Assembly: GCA_036429605.1 (NCBI GenBank)
Contig: JAVFKD010000016.1
Span: forward strand, 3,596,001 to 3,660,000
DNA: 64,000 bases
Source: Cladobotryum mycophilum
Taxonomy: Eukaryota > Ascomycota > Sordariomycetes > Hypocreales > Hypocreaceae
Direction: 5' to 3'
Below, in pieces: positions 35,001 through 44,021 of this stretch; within the stretch, counting starts at the first letter, position 1, and each line of letters opens with the position of its first letter. Both the position numbers and the translations under genes were made by a program. The notes under the pieces are model-generated. The model did not search any database and was not told where the DNA came from. It worked only from the letters and a program-made list of their open reading frames with translations.

Positions 35001-35230
35001 CTGGGAGGCAGGTTCCATTTAGTATTACCCTGAGGGAAGGTCCAGTTGGGGATTGTCACATTAGCGGGTCTCCTTTTACTCTTGACTGGCTCATTAATGC
35101 ACAGCAGCTTGATGCCTGCTTTGGCTTAGCGGAGCATCAGAATGTAACTGTGCCACAATGTTATGTAGAACATGGCAAGAGGAAAATGGTAGACGAAAGC
35201 GGTAAGAAACATAAGAGGCAGAGACAATAA
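32070..35230 (+). CDS. Patatin-like phospholipase with RING-like finger
   Basis: A multi-exon gene. The 5' end is unclear: coding starts after an acceptor at 32069. Later introns are 33030-33083, 33651-33705, about 34204-34240 and 34260-34305. In order: an N-terminal region (TPSLIFLVGNRCKAAAL), a Cys-rich RING-like finger (CFSCLMRRPMYRLPCGHSIC, CVRIFGC, CLLC), then the patatin domain with the oxyanion loop DGGGTRARIPL, the nucleophile elbow GTSSG rebuilt across the 33651 intron, TNYNGVG, and the catalytic Asp in VQDGGLTHNNPV. Both catalytic residues are present. The family hydrolyses lipid acyl chains; patatin domains also serve as effectors of fungal incompatibility receptors. Between about 34060 and 34125 I could not find a phase-consistent join, so one exon edge or one base is wrong there. 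Confidence 0.8.
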
Positions 35231-35361
35231 CGAGTAATATTTATATCAAGGGTCTTATAGACGCACATCGTTAACTCCTAGCTTTAATAAATTTATAAAA
35301 CAGTATATGGCTACTGAAAATATATTATTTTCTCTTAACTAACATTGGCCTATGTAATAAC

Positions 35362-35990
35362 TAGGTATACTTGTCCTGGGACTAGTATACCTTAGGTAAA
35401 TAAATATCTTAGATCTTATTGTCCTAGGACTAGTATGTTTAATAAATCTTCTGATCTAGAACTTGTAGTCCCAGGATCTTGTTGTCCCAGGACTAGTATG
35501 TTTAATAAATCACCGTCTAATCTAGACCTTGTTATCCCAGGACCTTGCTGTCCCAGGGTCATACTGTCCCAGGACTAGTATGTTTAATAAATCACCTTCT
35601 AATCTAGACCATGTTGTCCCAGGACCCTGCTATCCCAGGACCTTGTTGTCCCGGGACCTTGCTATCCCAGGACCTTGTTGTCCCGGGATCTTGTTGTCCC
35701 GGGACCTTGCTATCCTAGGACCCTGTTCTCCCAGGACTTTACTATCCCAGGACCTGACTGTCCCAGGACTAGTATGTTTAATAAATCACCTTCTAATCTA
35801 GACCATGTTGTCCCAGGACCCTGCCATCCCAGGACCTTACTGTCCCAGGACTGGTATGTCTAATAAATTACCTTGTGATGTGTACAGTACGGTCTGAGGA
35901 CTTTGCCATCCTAGGACCTTACTGTCCCAGGACTGGTATGTCTAATAAATTACCTTCTAATCTGGACAGTACTGTCCCCGGACTTTATTA
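35362..35990. repeat. 16-bp minisatellite in longer repeat units
   Basis: Many 16-bp units of the type TTGYTRTCCCRGGACC follow one another, for example 35640-35770. They are interrupted by a longer spacer containing TAGTATGTTTAATAAATCA (near 35427, 35497, 35577 and 35772), so there is a higher-order repeat. ORFs here are pure repeat translation. Confidence 0.85.
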
Positions 35991-36084
35991 TTTTTTAAAT
36001 ATATTTAGTAAAACTTTATACTGTCTTAAGACCTTAATATTCTAGCACTTAAATACTATATTTTTATTTTCAAGACCTTTTAAT

Positions 36085-36426
36085 TTAAATAGCCGTACAG
36101 TTTGCAAGCCAGACTTTCTTTTGTTTTTCCATTATTTGCTCGGTACGTTGCTGAATGTCTTTTAATTGCATGCTAACCTCGCTTGTCTTGCATAGAGTAT
36201 CATAGATTGTATTGCATTTTGCTTGAAATAAAGACCATTCGTTGTGTTTTGTGGCCTTTTCGTGTTCAAGGGCTTGTATTGTATAGACTTGTTGTTGATT
36301 TGTTTGCAATGATATTCGATGAAGAAGGCTTTCTAATTCAAATGAATCTGAGTATACACTAGACGGAGGACTTGGTCTAGTATCGGTTGAATAAACACTA
36401 GACGAAGGCCTGGGGTTTTGCTCCAT
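36085..36426 (-). CDS. Small coiled-coil protein, unknown
   Basis: An ORF of 113 residues with an ATG start in AT-rich DNA. The start is Ser/Pro-rich with a repeated SSVYS motif. A helical coil follows from about residue 27 (LESLLHRISLQTNQQQVYTI, then SMQLKDIQQRTEQIMEKQKK). Coding-like composition in an AT-rich block is the main evidence. Confidence 0.45.
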   Translation of the reverse strand: MEQNPRPSSSVYSTDTRPSPPSSVYSDSFELESLLHRISLQTNQQQVYTIQALEHEKATKHNEWSLFQAKCNTIYDTLCKTSEVSMQLKDIQQRTEQIMEKQKKVWLANCTAI

Positions 36427-36564
36427 TGTTATTAACTATAACTATTATACATAGTACGAAAGGCAGGTATTAAATACAAAAAAAACTTCATCCAAAATAG
36501 GATCTTTTAAAAAACGCTTATATAAAGATGTTACATTTATTAACTATTATAGCTATTAATTAAA

Positions 36565-37186
36565 ATGGCTAATAAACAAATGAAACTAAAACATTCTAAC
36601 CACTACTACCTTAATTATCATCAAATGCTAACTGAGGCTAATAATGTTAAGATCCAACATATAATTTATACCAGTGTATTTACATGGACTCTTTTAGCTG
36701 GTTACATTGTATTTCCATCAGCTTATGGAGCCATAGAAAAGTCCCATATTCTAGATCAAACTGGAAGTATTGGCAAACACATTCAAAGTGTAACTCATAG
36801 AATTCCATTTATTTGTATTGGGTCAATTTTCTGCTCTCTCTCTAGCTGTGGCTTATTTTACCTTTGGTGGATATATCGATCTAACTATATCTGGGTTAGT
36901 CGACAGATTTTCTTGTAAGTTTATGTTATTTTATTATCTTATTATTACTAATTATATCAATTATACTAGGCCCATTGTTACACATTCCTTAATGGGTTTA
37001 GGTTCAACTCTTCTTAACATTTATACGGTTCAATATGGATCTTGGTCTACTGTTTCAAAAGTAGTTACTATTATTATAGGCTTATGGTTATTATTTGCTA
37101 CTATTATTTTCTTTATGTATGAATGGACGATTTTGGAGCTTAAGTGTAGTAAAATAGCTACATTAAGGCGATATCATATACTATAA
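36565..37186 (+). CDS. Four-span membrane protein, unknown fungal family
   Basis: Exons 36565-36914 and 36970-37186, with a 55-nt GTAAGT intron joined in phase 2, give 188 residues. Four hydrophobic spans are visible: VFTWTLLAGYIVFPSAYGAI, FICIGSIFCSLSSCGLFYLW, IVTHSLMGLGSTLLNIYTVQ and VVTIIIGLWLLFATIIFFMY. The loop WWIYRSNYIWVSRQIFLP resembles a conserved hydrophilic loop of a fungal four-span family I know only as hypothetical proteins. No function is known. Confidence 0.65.
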
Positions 37187-37334
37187 TTAAATGCCTAAAA
37201 CTGGCTGTTTAATAACGTAAACACATATTAATAAAAGCTTAAATGTACTGTTAGAAATATATATATAAATAGTATTCTATATTCCTTTTGATTATAAAAT
37301 ATATTCTTAGTATTAAATACTTTAATAGATTAAA

Positions 37335-39739
37335 ATGTCAGCTCATTATCCTACCCCGAATCCAGAGGAAAGCAATCAAGATCCTAAGATTAAGGATCTG
37401 ATTGATTATATTATGAACTGTAATGAAAAAGACTCTTATACTATTTTAAAAATACCAACAAATGCAACAAAAGAAGCTATAGCAATTGCTTGGGAAAGTC
37501 TTGCATGTCAAATAAATCCTAAAGTAACAACTGTTCAAAGAGCATCTGAAGCATTTCAGAGTACGGGAAATCTTATATTCTTTTTTACTTTTCTGTACTA
37601 ATAATAAAATAGGAGTTATGCAAGCGGGTGAAGACCTCTCTGTTTCGCAAGAGCACTTAATCTTAATGTCTAACTGGGATGGTACTGGTACCTGGAATAA
37701 GTCCATGAATGACTTAGAGAATAAACGAATAAATGAGATAACACGTATTATACAATGCCCACCTAAGGATTATAAGAAAATTCTTAATATTGAAAATCTT
37801 TCAGCGGAAGATCTTCAAGATGAAAGTAAAATCGTTTTAGCTTGGGCATTTTCATCATGTTTATCACATCCAAAAGTAATAAATACCGAAACTGCAAATA
37901 CGGTTTATAAACGTAAGTTATAATAAAATTAAAATATAATACTTACTAATCTAATTAAAATATAGAACTTCAGGATGCTGCTGATCATTTTCATTTACAA
38001 AGCTGGATAAGAAAAGCTATGGATCAGTGGAATGGGCAAGACGACTGGAATCAAGTTATGGCTACTCTTACAGAACAGCGTCAAGATTCAGGAAAAGCCG
38101 AAATTGATCGTATTATAAATTGCGATAGCAAAGAGTATAAGAATATTTTAGGCCTTGAGAACCTACCGGATAATATTCCAGTAAATGATATACGGGATAC
38201 GTGGAGTGAAAAAGCCTGCTTAGTACATCCCAAAGTTATAGATCACAAAAGGGCTCCAGACGCACTTAGGGGTAAGTAACTGCTTTATATCTCTACATTT
38301 ATATTTCTAAATTTTAATCTAGCTCTCCGTAATGCTGCGGAAAAATTCGGAGTTCATGATTTAGAACTGTCGTTAATGGATCATTGGAGTGGGCGTTTTG
38401 AATGGAGCCATGACGGTGATACAGACATGGATAGCGATGGTGGCGATCATCCTATACTTCAAGAGGATAAACCTCCTGAGCCCCCGCAAGATGTTAAACA
38501 GCTTTATATGCAAGCAACGCCTTTTATTAACGCATTAGCATCGGACCCGCAAGATCAAAAGGCTATATCTAGTTTGGAACACTTTAATAACCAGCATTTT
38601 AATCAACGAACGGAAAACGGCCATATATCTTCCGAAAGATACGATTTGCGAATTAAGTACGATTATTTTCAAACAAACTATGCTAATATTATACCGCTTT
38701 ATATTGCTCTTAAGCAAAACCCTCAAGACCAGCAAATCCGAGAAAAAATAACAAAGATAAAAGATGACATAGACCTATGGATAAACAGATTTTACTATCC
38801 CACTGACTGGAAAGCTCCGACCCCTGATGATTTTTTGGCTGCGCAGGGGGTAATGTGCAGGGGAGTGGTGTGCATGGGGGTGGTGTGCATGGGGGTGGTG
38901 TGCAGGGGGTGATGTGCAGGGGGTAAAGAAAATACATCAGGAGCACCCAGCCTAGAGAGCAAGATGGACTATCCGTGGCAAGTAATGGACCTAGAAGATG
39001 GCAGAAGAATAATTGGAGCTCGTAATCGTCGTAGCCCTGAAGTAATACTAGAGTCATGGAATGGCCAGTGTTGGATAAGAAAGCTAAGGCGAGCAAGTGA
39101 AGAAGGGCTTGATGATGAGGCAGTAACGTATCTGGAGACGAAAGGAAGTCTGAATATTGCAGATCATCAAACTGCAACAATAAAAGAGACAATTAGAAAA
39201 ATGCTTTGGGTTACAGATTCGAGCATGAGTTTGAAGAATACTTTAGTAAATTCTAAGAATCCAAACTCATGTGCAGGGGTCGAATTTAGAAATGGACAAA
39301 AGGGGATTTTAAATTACTCTACTCTTACTAAGCGAAAAGGCAAGCAGTGGACAACAAGTCAGTATGATAAATGTTGTAAAAGGGATAACATATCACCACC
39401 ATGGAAAGTTGCGCCAAAGGATATATACGAAAATAACTTAGTTATAGAAGATAGAGACCTTAGGCGCAAGCTAATGACGGGGGCGGGTCTACAGACCCTT
39501 ATTCAAAAAATGGATATTTTGAGAGACGTATAACTAAAACTCCACAGACTAAACCTCAAATTCTACAGGGAAGGCATCAGTCTCATACCAGTATTTCTTC
39601 TATAGGATCACAAAGAAGTCACTGTTCTTCTGGTTCTATAGAATCAATCGAGGATCGGATGGATTTATTGGAGAAAAAGTTTGATGAAATGTCGCTTATG
39701 TTGTTAAGACTTGACAAATTTTTAAACAAGCGAGAATAA
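37335..39739 (+). CDS. Protein with three tandem degenerate J-like modules
   Basis: Exons 37335-37560, 37613-37912, 37966-38271 and 38323-39739; every intron is in phase 1 and falls at the same place in the module. Each module reads like a decayed DnaJ domain: DSYTILKIP ... INPKV ... ASEAFQ; DYKKILNIE ... SHPKV ... TANTVYK; EYKNILGLE ... VHPKV ... APDALR. The HPD tripeptide of true J domains is HPK or NPK, so Hsp70 stimulation is unlikely. A WNG-type linker (DGTGTWNK, NGQDDWNQ, SGRFEWSH) follows each copy. Two defects: an in-frame TGA at 38910-38912 inside a GTGTGCAGGGG minisatellite, and a frame break at six A (39505-39510), after which a coiled-coil tail continues to 39739. About 750 codons in all. 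Confidence 0.6.
38844..38925 (+). repeat. GGGGGTGGTGTGCA(T/G) minisatellite inside a coding exon
   Basis: About five short units of GTGGTGTGCATGGGG type expand the frame to repeated VVCMG and then create a TGA. The sequence on both sides is in the same frame. Confidence 0.7.
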
Positions 39740-40087
39740 AATTTCCTAAAATAGAATAGTATTTAAGTAAATAAAAATTAATAATAATGATAATAAGTTT
39801 TTATATATATAAACTAATATTCTATAAAAAGGGATTAAATATTTTAAAGTTATTATAGTTTTAAAATTAAAGAGTAATAATAATTAAGTATTTAATTATA
39901 TAATCTAAAGAATGAATAAATTAATTAAATTATGCAAATAAAAGTTAATTATTCTATTATATAAAGTATAATTAATATCTTTTATTCTACTGGCCGTCCC
40001 GGCTGTTTGTTTTTCCGGTTCCTAGTTAGGAAAATAAGCTTCCTTGTACTGGGATACACTTGGCCTATTACGCTAGTAAGGATCAGT
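39740..40087. other. AT-rich gap
   Basis: No gene seen between the J-like gene and the SINE target site. Confidence 0.4.
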
Positions 40088-40653
40088 GCCGGCGAGCTTT
40101 TTTTTTTTTCATTCATTACGCTTATGGAGGCCGGAGGCCTATGAAGCGGCTACCTAACTATCTAGACTCTAAGAGTACTAATATAGCAGCTAGCTGGCCA
40201 GCCTTCAAGCTGGCAGTACAAGTAATGGTGTTTTTCTAAATATACAGCTTCCTTACTCCTATTCCCACGCTTTATGTATACCCCTTTGCCCTGGCCCCTA
40301 AGGGCACACACAACTAGTTTTTCCCTTGACCTTCAAATTCCTTACCAGGCATAGCCCTTTCTTAGGCATAGCCCTTCTGCAAGGATCCTTGTTAGTACTG
40401 CGGGATATTGTTTTTCCATGCAGAGCCTACCTCGTATAAGCTCTGCTATTGGTGAAGAAGCAGGGGAACCAATCCTGCTTCTAGTGCTGCCTTTCTAACA
40501 ATCAGGCTTCGGGTAATCTAAGGATAAGCTAATTTGCCACAGCCAAAGCAAAACTTATCCTTAGTGTGAGGGAGGCAGGATTCGAACCCACGACCTTTCG
40601 AGATAGGTCACCAAGCGCTATTACCACTGCGCCACTCCCGCGCCGGCGAGCTT
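40088..40653 (-). mobile_element. tRNA-derived SINE with 12-bp target duplication
   Basis: The 12-bp sequence GCCGGCGAGCTT occurs at 40088-40099 and again at 40642-40653. Between them, read on the minus strand, is an element of 542 bp. It starts at 40641 with a tRNA-like head (40641-40568): a 4-bp D stem GCGC/GCGC, A box TGGCGCAGTGG, B box GGTTCGAATCC and a 7-nt acceptor arm with 6 pairs (GCGGGAG/CTCCCTC). The anticodon stem is not paired, so it is not a working tRNA. The element ends in a poly(A) run (plus-strand T to 40109) directly against the target duplication. Pol III boxes, poly(A) and exact duplications together define a retroposed SINE. Confidence 0.85.
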
Positions 40654-40818
40654 GTTAAGGTAGTAAAAGCCATTTTTGGATCCCTACCCTTTATTACTGC
40701 CATACAAAAATAATCATTGGAGTTTTAGTATTTAAGAACTTAGCCATGTCTATGTTATTCTTTCCCCTAAGATTTGTTAAAATTAATTTTACTATTTACT
40801 TATACTGAGTGCGCCAAC

Positions 40819-41622
40819 ATGGTTACCGGGGCTAGATCTTTGCCTGCGGAAATTAGGCTAGCTATTACACAGGAGCTTGACCCTCTTTCTGCATCCTCAG
40901 CGGTCCTTGCCTGCCCCCAGCTTTGGCTTCTATCAGACAAAAAGAAACACGAAATTCGTTCGGCTCGCATATGGGGAAGTATTTTTAAGCCACGATCAGG
41001 CTGGGAAAATGCCCTCTCACACACCAAAAAGAACGGGTGTACAGCAGACATTGTACTCGAGATCTTTGGCGATGGCGTAAGAGAGATCTGGCACGGGAGA
41101 AAAGCATCTAAAGACGACGATCCTTTGCGAGTGGTTTTAATGCCACTGCCACTGGGATTCGACCGTTATTTCCGTCCTCATGACTTAATTCAGGGAGGTA
41201 TCCTGATTTCGAAATTTAATATTGCGGTATACCTCGCAAGACCTCCCATGAATACCTTGCCCCTCCTTGGGAGCCATGAAGTTGAGATTCAACTTCAGTT
41301 AAGAGACCTCTGGAAACTTGGAGTCAACCACATATTCTCACTGGCCTCTAACAAAAACGCTTTATCTCAAGTTAAGCTAGATGTTGGAACCCTTACCAGA
41401 CAACAAAGAACACACGATGGATATAAAGACGTGTCAGCCTTATTGTACCAAATCTGTCTTCCACACTCTCGCAAAAAGCTTATGCTAGTAGGCATGCCGC
41501 CATCTACTGTAGGAGAGCTTTTACATGATATCTGGGAGTGTCATTACACGCACGGAAAGAGACATAGCAAGGAGCTATTTCAAGCCTTTGTACAGCCAAC
41601 AGGCTCAGTAGTATACATGTAG
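40819..41622 (+). CDS. F-box-like N-terminus, unknown protein
   Basis: The first true ATG is at 40819, giving 267 residues. The N-terminus SLPAEIRLAITQELDPLSAS ... ACPQLWLLSDKKK resembles the start of fungal F-box proteins, which recruit substrates to SCF ubiquitin ligases. The rest (residues 60-265) is a globular-looking, non-repetitive region with no match known to me. A complete single-exon gene in an AT-rich neighbourhood. Confidence 0.5.
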   Translation: MVTGARSLPAEIRLAITQELDPLSASSAVLACPQLWLLSDKKKHEIRSARIWGSIFKPRSGWENALSHTKKNGCTADIVLEIFGDGVREIWHGRKASKDDDPLRVVLMPLPLGFDRYFRPHDLIQGGILISKFNIAVYLARPPMNTLPLLGSHEVEIQLQLRDLWKLGVNHIFSLASNKNALSQVKLDVGTLTRQQRTHDGYKDVSALLYQICLPHSRKKLMLVGMPPSTVGELLHDIWECHYTHGKRHSKELFQAFVQPTGSVVYM

Positions 41623-41785
41623 CATTCAGTTTGGTAAGGCAATTTTTTACTTTAAGAGAGTAATACACAGTCAGTCACCATTGTCTTAGTATTATAGGTC
41701 TTAACACAATATATATGTACATATATAAATTAATGTATTTAATTGCTAGTGATATAACTAGTAGTATAAGTAGCCTTATTGCTAA

Positions 41786-42887
41786 TTATTTCATTGGTAG
41801 CAACTGGAACCAATATATCTGCGCTGTAAGCAAGAAGGCGAAGAAGAATATAACAGCCTCGGAGGCAAGGAATGTAATACCAGAAAGACGAACCAGGTAG
41901 CTCCAGCGAGTCCATGATAACTTATTCCAGGCATCAGAAATGGTAGGGTACCCAAGTTCACTGACGAGGATGGGTCTCCCTTTACTAGGGACTAAGCGCT
42001 CAAAGGGTATAATGGTGTTCTGCTCGGCAGGGAGCAGAGAGGCTTGAAGGCGAATAAGAATGAATTTTGTTGGAATAACAAGGAAGACATGCAGGGTAAC
42101 CCTGCATAGGAAAACTGCTACGTTATTGAAAATAGCCCTTGTAATGCATATAATATCAAACATCTCCTCAGAGTGATCATTAAGTATGTTGGTACTTAAT
42201 AAATATGCCACCCCTTGAGGGAGAAGTGTAGTGGCTTCCGTAGCAGTCCAGTGAATAACAATCGGTTTCCAGGTAGCTTTAAGGGAGTGACTAAAAGAGG
42301 GAAGGCGATGCCCAAAGTGTTGAGAAGACTCAGGGGTTATAAGCAAATGTACCCAGGCGGCGGAAAGCGGAGCTGCAAGGACAGAAGCGACAGGAGATAG
42401 CAGACGAGCGATAATATGTGACGAGCTGAACCGAGCTACTATATTAGCCTGTACGCCGGCGAAAGCCAGAGCGCAAAGCAGATTATACAAGCTATCGTGA
42501 AATGGAAAAGGATAGCGAGAGAATTGGGAGGAAGGAGTTTCGGTGTAAACCTTACGGTTAGCGGAGGTGAAATCCTTTTTATCACTAGCACCAGGATCGC
42601 CGAAAATAGGGTTAGGCGAATATGTACTGGTAACTTTATCTTTAATTATAGCGTGTGTAATATAAACATCTTTGAAACGCTCAAACTATTAGGTTTAGTG
42701 TTAGTTAAGGTGTCGAAGAGTAAGGCAGTATTAATACAAGTGGCTAAAAATATAGGATTAAGAAATTAAAAATACTTACTAAAAGCACAGTAAACATAAA
42801 AATAATAATAGTAATAATAAAAATAGAGTAAGCAAGAGGCTGTAGCTTTAAAGAGTCTAATACATTGTCTCCTTGAAAGGTAAACAT
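41786..42887 (-). CDS. Multi-pass membrane protein, fungal family
   Basis: Exon 1 is 42887-42780 and exon 2 is 42685-41786, with a 94-nt GTAAGT intron joined in phase 0, giving 335 residues. Exon 1 ends in a membrane span (YSIFIITIIIFMFTVLL). Exon 2 has a hydrophilic stretch, then FHDSLYNLLCALAFAGVQAN, APLSAAWVHLLIT, HRLPSFSHSLKATWKP, further spans, and QASLLPAEQNTIIPFERLV. The order of these motifs matches a fungal multi-pass family that I know as hypothetical proteins. It is convergent with the F-box-like gene. No function known. Confidence 0.65.
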
Positions 42888-43372
42888 AATAATAATAAAA
42901 AGGTTATTAAAATAAAAGAAATAAATATAAATATTAATTTAGAAAATGTATAGCTAAAGTAGTCTTAGAATAATATAAAGGTTTATTTTATAACAGCAAA
43001 TATATGCTTTATTTAGTTTATAATTAACTTAGTTTAATAATAAAAAACATAAGTAAAGATTTAAGTACAGTAGAGGCCGAAATGAGTGTCTGCATTTTGT
43101 GTATTAAACTTCTTTCCGCATGGACCATCTAGTGGGGCTTGTGGCTTATACAGTGCGCGGCATAACTTAGCACGAAGTACTGTTCCAACATGGCACTAAC
43201 CATCACATTATAATAAAATACAAGCACGTAACCTTTAGGTAGGTCATAATTGACTCCTTTACCAGCCCAGTATTACTTAGGATGGGCTTATATACTGCCT
43301 TACATATAATAGTTGCTATAACTTGATAGAGTACGAACATGTACACTGGCTAAAACTGCCCTTTCGGCTTAG
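42888..43372. other. AT-rich intergenic
   Basis: Upstream of the membrane protein gene; leads into the solo LTR. No gene seen. Confidence 0.4.
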
Positions 43373-43377
43373 CCGCC

Positions 43378-43725
43378 TGTCACAACCGGATCACGGCAAA
43401 CGTGAAGGGGATAGCGAAGTGCTAGAATGATCTGAGTGAGAGAGATTACAAGACTCGAGAACAGCTAACTAGCTGCTTTCAAAAGGGCGATGATCAGTTC
43501 TATTGATCTCTGAGGAGTATTTTTCCTCAGGAAATCACCATCTACTTTATAACAGCTTTCTAGCTATTACATAGCAGCGATCTTACTGCTTGATCTTGAT
43601 CTCTGACCTCAATCCATGATATTGCAGTTCGTTAGTGGCAGCGGTCTCGCTGACTCTCGTGACTTTGATCGCCGATCTACCGGATAAACACCGGCTGGCT
43701 AGCTTCACAAATTGTGCTCATGACA
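43378..43725. mobile_element. Solo LTR, 348 bp, with 5-bp target duplication
   Basis: The element begins TGTCACAACC and ends GCTCATGACA, so the ends form the TGTCA/TGACA inverted repeat typical of LTRs. It is flanked by CCGCC on both sides (43373-43377 and 43726-43730). No retrotransposon genes are nearby, so the internal part was lost by recombination between LTRs. Gypsy- or copia-type cannot be told from this. Confidence 0.75.
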
Positions 43726-44021
43726 CCGCCAGGCGTTAATAAATTGTATTGTATTGTACTATCACGACCCGAACCAAGGCTCCCCAGGCGACCAATCAGA
43801 GGGAAGTGATTACTGCGACACTACTGTATGACTATTACGTGACTATGTATATGATGTAAAATCAAAGATGTACGGTGGCGACTCAGTATAGTATAAAGCA
43901 ATTACTGCCCCCAGGCCCCTTTAAGTTACAGAGTTATAAAAAATTAAATCAAGCATGATATAAATATGTAGAAAGGGCTTGCCTAGAAGACATTATACAA
44001 GAGAGGAAACAGATTCCGCTT

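Noticed and set aside
35529..35863. ORFs made of SQDLAVPG-like repeats
   Set aside because: Direct translation of the 16-bp minisatellite.
40568..40641. A functional tRNA gene
   Set aside because: The anticodon stem does not pair and position 33 is not T; it is the head of a SINE with poly(A) and target duplications.
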